A stretch of 5,248 nt of DNA from assembly GCA_035711465.1 (NCBI GenBank), contig DASTCC010000020.1:1-5248 (forward strand), read 5' to 3'. The position numbers and the translations under genes are program-made. Source of the DNA: DASTCC01 sp035711465 (GTDB lineage Bacteria; Acidobacteriota; Vicinamibacteria; Vicinamibacterales; SCN-69-37). Each line of letters starts with the position of its first letter. The stretch's first letter is position 1. Below are positions 1-5,248 of the stretch, one piece after another. A model generated the notes under the pieces. That model had not been told where the DNA came from and searched no databases. It saw only the letters and a list, made by a program, of their open reading frames with translations.

Positions 1-1523
1 GTGCTGCCGAGCGCGTGTTCGGGTACGACCGCGAGGACGTGATCGGACGGGACATGCTCGCCTTGCTGCTGCCCGAACGATACAGGGCCGCATTCCGCGC
101 CGGTTTGACTGGGCCCTCGGCGAGCGTGCCGGGCCGATTCCGGCTCTCGGATCGAGAGGCGCTCCAGGCACTGCGCGCGGACGGCCTGGAATTCCCCATC
201 GAACTCTCGATCGCCCGGATCGAGGATAGCGGCGCGCCATGGCATGCCGCGTTCATTCGCGACATCACCGTTCAGCAGGCGACCGAACGCCAGCTCCGGA
301 ACCGGGCGACGGTGGCGCAGTTGTCGGCAGACGTCGGCCTCGCGCTGACGCGATCGGGCATCCTCAGCGACGCGCTGCAGCAGTGCATGCAGGCGGCCGT
401 CGATCGGCTCGGATGCCGGCTGGCGCGGGTGTGGATTCTCGACGAGGAGAGCGGCGAGCTGCGGCTCGGCGCCAGCGCCGGGCTCGACGACGCCGTCGAG
501 CGTCACGTTCTCGGCCCGCTCAGCCAGCAGCTGATCGCGCAGATCGCGACGGAGTGCCGGCCCCATTTCACCAACGAGATCCAGACCGATCCGCGGGTCG
601 ACCGCGATTGGGCGGTGCGCGAAGGACTGGTGTCGTTCGCCGGGTTGCCGCTGCTCGTCGGCGAGACCATCGTCGGCGTCGTCGCCGTGTTCTCGGCCCG
701 CGAGGTCAGCGACGTGGACTACGAGAGCCTGGCCGCGCTCGCGCGCAAGCTGTCGCTCGGCATCGCGCGGCAGCGCGGCGTGGACGCGCTGCGGCAGCGC
801 GCCGCCGAGCTGACCCGGTCGACGCGCGCGCTCGAGCGATCGAACCGGGATCTCGATCAGTTCGCCTACATCACCTCGCACGATCTCAAGGCGCCGCTCC
901 GAGGCATCGCCAATCTGGCCGACTGGATCGAGGAGGATCTGGGCGAAATCGCGGATGAAAGCGTGCGCGCGCATCTCGCATTGCTTCGCGGCCGGGTGCT
1001 CCGGATGGACCGGCTCATCGACGGCATCCTCGAGTACTCACGCGCCGGCCGCGGCGCCGCGTTCGAGCAGGTGGAGACAGCCGCGCTCGTCGCCGAGGCC
1101 ATCGATCTGCTGTCGCCGCCGCCGGAGGCGCGTATCGTCGTCGCGCCGGATCTGCCGCCGGTGCGGGCGCCGCGGCTGCCGCTGCAGCAGGTGTTCCTCA
1201 ACCTCATCGGCAACGCGCTGAAGTACGCGCAGCGGCCCGATCCTCTGGTCGAGGTCAGTGCCGTGCGCGTCCCCGGCGGCGTCCAGTTCCGCGTCGTCGA
1301 CAACGGTCCGGGAATCGCGCCGCAATACCACGCGCGAATCTGGGGAGTATTTCAGCGGCTGCACGCGCGCGACGATGTCGAGGGCACGGGCATCGGCCTT
1401 GCCCTGGTGAAGCGGATCGTCGACGCGGCGGGCGGCGAGGTCGGCATCGACTCGGATGAAGGCCGCGGCGCGACGTTCTACTTCACGTGGCCGCTGTCGC
1501 CGGCAGGGGAGGCGCTGCCGTGA
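1..1523 (+). CDS. PAS-GAF sensor histidine kinase (5'-truncated)
   Basis: Probably a soluble sensor kinase that autophosphorylates on histidine and passes phosphate to a receiver protein. The open frame runs in from the left edge: codons from base 3 read AAERVFGY, the typical interior of a PAS domain, so the GTG at 15 is unlikely to be the true start. Of 506 visible residues, about 1-98 are the rest of a PAS domain (ending near RDIT), about 104-258 a GAF domain, about 280-350 HisKA and about 390-500 HATPase_c. The phospho-acceptor is His293 in SHDLKAPLRG (codon 879-881). The N box has Asn404 in LNLIGNALKY, the G1 box is DNGPGI from Asp433, and the G2 box is GTGIGL at 461-466. No membrane segment is visible. 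This H-box subtype is common in kinases of the phytochrome-like group that pair with Rcp1-type regulators, which fits the next gene. The GAF domain does not look like a bilin-binding one, and its ligand cannot be told. The stop overlaps the next start. Confidence 0.96.
   Translation, partial: AAERVFGYDREDVIGRDMLALLLPERYRAAFRAGLTGPSASVPGRFRLSDREALQALRADGLEFPIELSIARIEDSGAPWHAAFIRDITVQQATERQLRNRATVAQLSADVGLALTRSGILSDALQQCMQAAVDRLGCRLARVWILDEESGELRLGASAGLDDAVERHVLGPLSQQLIAQIATECRPHFTNEIQTDPRVDRDWAVREGLVSFAGLPLLVGETIVGVVAVFSAREVSDVDYESLAALARKLSLGIARQRGVDALRQRAAELTRSTRALERSNRDLDQFAYITSHDLKAPLRGIANLADWIEEDLGEIADESVRAHLALLRGRVLRMDRLIDGILEYSRAGRGAAFEQVETAALVAEAIDLLSPPPEARIVVAPDLPPVRAPRLPLQQVFLNLIGNALKYAQRPDPLVEVSAVRVPGGVQFRVVDNGPGIAPQYHARIWGVFQRLHARDDVEGTGIGLALVKRIVDAAGGEVGIDSDEGRGATFYFTWPLSPAGEALP
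1505..1512 (+). promoter_or_regulatory. Ribosome binding site for the Rcp1-like regulator
   Basis: AGGGGAGG lies inside the end of the kinase gene, 7 bases before GTG 1520. It is a strong Shine-Dalgarno match at good spacing. It favours GTG 1520 over the in-frame ATG at 1532 and over the upstream in-frame GTG at 1487. Confidence 0.75.
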
Positions 1524-1936
1524 CCGACCGCATGCTCAACATCCTGCTGGTCGAGGACGACACCGTCGACGTCACCAACGTGCGCCGCGCCTTCGAGCGC
1601 AACAAGATTCTGAATCCACTCTACGTCGTCGGCGACGGCGTCGCCGCGCTCGAGCTGCTGCGGTCGTCGGCGATGCCGGAGACGCGCCGGCTGATCCTGC
1701 TCGACATCAACATGCCGCGCATGAACGGGATCGAGTTCCTCCGCGAGATTCGCGCCGATCCGAAGCTGGCTCGGACGCCGGTCGTGGTCCTGACCACGTC
1801 GAACGACGAACAGGATCGCGTCGAGGCCTACAACCTCAACGTCGCCGGCTATCTCCTGAAGCCGGTGACGTTCAACAACTTCGTGAACGTCATGGCCGCG
1901 CTGAACGCGTACTGGTCGCTGGTCGAACTGCCGTGA
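1520..1936 (+). CDS. Single-domain response regulator, Rcp1/CheY-like
   Basis: A 138-residue protein that is one complete receiver (REC) domain with no output domain. It is probably a phosphate acceptor or shuttle for the kinase encoded just upstream. The acidic pocket is Glu12-Asp13, the phospho-acceptor is Asp62 in LLDINMPRMNG (codon 1703-1705), the switch threonine is Thr92, and the conserved lysine is Lys114 in LLKP. The long segment between beta 1 and beta 2 (VRRAFERNKILNPLYVVGDG) and the overall length match the Rcp1 family, whose founder is the partner of the cyanobacterial phytochrome Cph1. GTG 1520 was chosen because it forms a GTGA overlap with the kinase stop and has a strong ribosome site 7 bases upstream; ATG 1532 is the alternative. 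With no DNA-binding domain, it probably works by protein contact or phosphotransfer. The partner assignment rests on gene order and subtype and is inference. Confidence 0.95.
   Translation: MTDRMLNILLVEDDTVDVTNVRRAFERNKILNPLYVVGDGVAALELLRSSAMPETRRLILLDINMPRMNGIEFLREIRADPKLARTPVVVLTTSNDEQDRVEAYNLNVAGYLLKPVTFNNFVNVMAALNAYWSLVELP
1933..1936 (+). promoter_or_regulatory. GTGA stop-start overlap, likely translational coupling
   Basis: The regulator's TGA stop (1934-1936) shares bases with the GTG start (1933-1935) of the hybrid kinase. The 20 bases before this GTG show no good Shine-Dalgarno sequence, so initiation probably depends on ribosomes finishing the upstream gene. The same GTGA geometry occurs at 1520-1523, where a strong ribosome site is also present. 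Confidence 0.6.
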
Positions 1937-3501
1937 AGACCATCCACGTCCTCGTCGTGGACGACGATCTCGTCGATCGCCAGGCGTTGAGGCGTGCGTT
2001 CGCGGGCACGGTCGTGGCGGTCGACATCGAAGAGGCCGCGAGCGCGGCCGAGGTGTTCGAGCGGCTGTCGCGCGGCGGCTGCGACTGCGTGCTGCTCGAC
2101 TATGGCCTGCCCGGATTGAACGGACTGGAGACGCTTGCCGAGATCCGCCGGCGCGGCTTCGACGTGCCGGTGATCATGCTCACCGGCAACGGCGATCAGC
2201 GCGTCGCCGTCGAGCTGATGAAGGCGGGCGCCGCCGACTACCTGGTCAAACAGGATCTGACGCCGGACCGGCTCGAGCGCAGCGTCAGGCATGCGCTGGC
2301 GATGGCCGATCTGGCGCGGCTGCGCGGCCGGCTTCTCGCCTACGAACAAGGCGCCCGCCGTGAAGCGCAGGCCGAGAACGCCGCCAAGGACGAGTTTCTC
2401 GCGACGCTCTCACACGAGTTGCGGACGCCGCTGAACGTGATTCTAGGGTGGGCGCGGCTGCTCGCCGGCGACACCGTCGACGAGCGCGATCGGCTGCGCG
2501 CCTACGATGCCATCGAACGCAACGCCTCGGCGCTGGCGCGCCACATCGACGACCTGCTCGACGTCTCGCGCATCGTCTCCGGCAACCTGACGCTGACGCC
2601 GGAACCGACCGACGTCGTGCCGACGGTGGCGCAGGTCGTCGACTCGCTGCGGCCCGCCGCCGCGGCCAAGCACATCACGCTGACGCAGACGAACCACGGC
2701 GCGGCGCGGCTGGTGACCGTCGATCCGGCGCGCCTCAGCCAGATCGTCATGAACCTGGTCTCGAACGCGATCAAGTTCACGCCCGACCGCGGCTACGTCC
2801 ACGTCGACGTCGCGTTCGAGTCCGAGTCGCTGGTGATCGAGGTGCGCGACACCGGGGTCGGCATCAGCGACGAGTTCCTGCCGCACGTCTTCGCGCGATT
2901 CCGGCAGGCCGATCCGAGTCAGTCGCGCCGCCACGGCGGACTCGGACTGGGGCTGTCGATCGTCCAGCAGCTCGTGCACATGCATGCCGGCATGGTGCAG
3001 GCCTCGAGCGCCGGTGAAGGCAAGGGATCGCAGTTCCGCGTGACGCTGCCGTACGCGCAAGCCGATACCACGAGACGGGCGCGCCGCGCGCGCAATCCAG
3101 GCCACCGCCTGACGGGACTGCGCATCCTCATGGTCGACGACGAGCCGGATGCGTGCGAGCTGGCGACGATCCTGCTCCAGCTCGAGGGCGCGGAAGTGAC
3201 GACGGCGACGTCGGCGGCCCAAGCCCGCGTGGCGCTCGCCACTCACGAGTACGACGTGCTCCTCTCCGATATCTCGATGCCCGAGGAAGACGGCTACTCG
3301 CTGATCGAAACGATTCGGCGCGACGAGCAGCAGACCGAGCGGCCGCGACTGCCCGCTGCCGCCCTGACGGCGCTGGCGCGTCCGATCGAACACCAGCGAG
3401 CGATCGAAGCCGGCTACGACGAGTTCCTGTCGAAGCCGTTCACCGCGGCGGCGCTGGTGGCGACGGTAGCGGCGACGGCGGGGCATCGGGCGCATCACTG
3501 A
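1933..3501 (+). CDS. Hybrid histidine kinase, REC-HisKA-HATPase-REC
   Basis: A 522-residue soluble hybrid kinase with receivers at both ends. REC1 (about 1-120) has Asp10/Asp11, phospho-acceptor Asp56 in LLDYGLPG, Thr84 and Lys106; the lysine is followed by Gln (VKQD) rather than the usual Pro. A short, probably helical linker leads to HisKA with phospho-acceptor His161 in SHELRTPLN. HATPase_c has Asn278 (NLVSNAIKF), G1 DTGVGI from Asp306, the FxRF-type segment FARFRQ, and G2 GGLGLGLS at 335-342. REC2 (about 396-515) has Asp402/Asp403, phospho-acceptor Asp446 in LSDISMPEEDG, Thr479 and Lys501 in SKPF. There is no membrane segment, PAS or GAF domain, so input probably comes through phosphorylation of REC1, perhaps by the PAS-GAF kinase; that is inference. 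No HPt domain follows REC2. GTG 1933 is chosen for the GTGA overlap and because the REC fold begins directly after it; the open frame further upstream runs antiparallel to no homology and is a shadow of the preceding genes. Confidence 0.96.
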   Translation: MKTIHVLVVDDDLVDRQALRRAFAGTVVAVDIEEAASAAEVFERLSRGGCDCVLLDYGLPGLNGLETLAEIRRRGFDVPVIMLTGNGDQRVAVELMKAGAADYLVKQDLTPDRLERSVRHALAMADLARLRGRLLAYEQGARREAQAENAAKDEFLATLSHELRTPLNVILGWARLLAGDTVDERDRLRAYDAIERNASALARHIDDLLDVSRIVSGNLTLTPEPTDVVPTVAQVVDSLRPAAAAKHITLTQTNHGAARLVTVDPARLSQIVMNLVSNAIKFTPDRGYVHVDVAFESESLVIEVRDTGVGISDEFLPHVFARFRQADPSQSRRHGGLGLGLSIVQQLVHMHAGMVQASSAGEGKGSQFRVTLPYAQADTTRRARRARNPGHRLTGLRILMVDDEPDACELATILLQLEGAEVTTATSAAQARVALATHEYDVLLSDISMPEEDGYSLIETIRRDEQQTERPRLPAAALTALARPIEHQRAIEAGYDEFLSKPFTAAALVATVAATAGHRAHH

Positions 3502-3519
3502 TGCGCGGGCGCGGCGGCG

Positions 3520-3543
3520 GGCTGCAGGCGGCCGGCTGCGGGC
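3520..3543. repeat. Imperfect 10-base direct repeat in the convergent gap
   Basis: GGCTGCAGGC (3520-3529) and GGCTGCGGGC (3534-3543) match at 9 of 10 bases and sit 14 bases apart. They lie between the stops of the two converging operons. They could be the remains of a short GC-rich intergenic repeat or simply compositional bias; two copies are too few to tell. Confidence 0.3.
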
Positions 3544-3558
3544 TGAGACCCAGGCCCG
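3539..3558. terminator. Weak hairpin between convergent operons, possible terminator
   Basis: CGGGCTG (3539-3545) can pair with CAGGCCCG (3551-3558) as a 7-base-pair stem with one bulged G and a 5-base loop (AGACC). It lies between the two converging stop codons, where a bidirectional terminator would be expected. There is no T-run on either strand, so it is not a classical intrinsic terminator. The rest of the 58-base gap (3502-3559) shows only GC-rich sequence. Confidence 0.3.
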
Positions 3559-3559
3559 T

Positions 3560-3938
3560 TCAGCGGGCGGCCAGTACTCGATGAATTTCCTGAAGCAGCT
3601 GCGCCGGCTCGCACGGCTTGACGAGGACCGCGTCGAAGCCGGCGTCGTGGGCCTCGGCGATCTCGTTGGGCATCGCGCGGCCGGTGAGCGCGATCAGCGG
3701 CACGGCGGCGGTGAGCACGTCGCCGCGCAGCTGGCGGGCGACGTCGAGGCCCGAGACGTCGGGCAGCTGCAGGTCGAGGACGACGATGTCGGGCGTCTCG
3801 GCGCGCGCGAGACGCAGCGCGCTGCCGCCGTCAGCCGCCGCCGCGACGTCGAAGCCGACCGCACGCAGGTACAGCGTCCAGACCTCCAGCACATCGGGAT
3901 AGTCGTCGACGATCAGGATGCGCGTTGGCGGCAAGCCG

Positions 3939-3946
<8 letters not shown>
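3560..3946 (-). CDS. Single-domain response regulator (REC only)
   Basis: A complete receiver of 128 residues with no output domain. The acidic pair is Asp14/Asp15 (LIVDDYPD), the phospho-acceptor Asp58 in VLDLQLPDVSG, the switch residue Thr88 (ALTGRA) and the lysine Lys110 in LVKP, so it should be phosphorylatable. The ATG at 3946 is chosen because it overlaps the TAA of the upstream sigma-54 activator as ATGAATAA, suggesting coupling, and gives a normal short N-terminus. An in-frame ATG at 3958 would add four residues (MLPR) and lengthen the overlap to 20 bases; neither has a well-spaced ribosome site. As the distal gene of the activator's operon it may be a phosphate sink, a shuttle, or a regulator acting by protein contact; the role is inference. 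It differs from the Rcp1-like regulator at 1520-1936: the region after helix 1 is shorter and it resembles the receivers usually attached to hybrid kinases. Confidence 0.93.

Positions 3947-5248
<1,302 letters not shown>

Noticed and set aside
15..17. GTG 15 as the real start of the first kinase
   Set aside because: The codons before it (AAER) continue a standard PAS motif, so the gene begins outside the window.
301..760. GAF domain as a phytochrome-type photoreceptor, suggested by the Rcp1-like neighbour
   Set aside because: I see no bilin-binding motif or PHY domain; it resembles generic GAF domains of soluble kinases.
239..958. Plus-strand open frame inside the PAS-GAF kinase
   Set aside because: Arg/Ala-rich frame shadow of the GAF region, with no domain and no supporting start context.
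1456..1932. Upstream extension of the hybrid kinase frame giving a 681-residue protein
   Set aside because: The added segment is arginine-rich low-complexity translation lying over the kinase end and the Rcp1-like gene in another frame; receiver homology begins only after GTG 1933.
2443..3498. Long minus-strand open frame opposite the hybrid kinase (351 codons)
   Set aside because: Its translation is Arg/His/Asp-rich with no recognisable domain, and it is exactly antisense to well-conserved HATPase and REC motifs; such frames are common in GC-rich DNA.

Overview
This is a GC-rich (by eye about two-thirds G+C), tightly packed window of bacterial chromosome filled almost entirely with two-component signalling genes. 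There are five protein-coding genes, two of them cut by the window edges. The GTG starts, the dense coding and the REC-AAA+-Fis sigma-54 activator fit a GC-rich Gram-negative-type lineage such as Acidobacteriota or Myxococcota. That placement is inference; nothing in the window fixes the taxon. I see no tRNA, rRNA, CRISPR array, transposase or phage gene.

The plus-strand block (1-3501) has three genes in one direction: a PAS-GAF sensor histidine kinase missing its 5' end, a single-domain response regulator of the Rcp1 type, and a hybrid kinase built REC-HisKA-HATPase-REC. Both junctions are 4-base GTGA overlaps, so the three are very probably one operon with coupled translation. All the phosphorelay residues can be seen: two phospho-acceptor histidines, three receiver aspartates, and the ATP-binding N and G boxes.

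The minus-strand block (5248 down to 3560) holds a sigma-54-dependent response regulator (REC-AAA+-Fis HTH, lacking only its first few dozen residues) followed by a second single-domain receiver that overlaps its stop codon. The two blocks converge on a 58-base gap (3502-3559) containing a short imperfect direct repeat and a weak hairpin.

A plausible picture is that the cytoplasmic kinases of the plus operon phosphorylate the receivers, while the sigma-54 activator is the only DNA-binding output protein here. The link between the two blocks rests on proximity alone. Every gene belongs to a well-known family. The noteworthy points are the receiver-rich architecture (five REC domains but one transcriptional output), the absence of an HPt domain, and the coupled GTGA junctions. 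I found no strong sign of a previously undescribed system.
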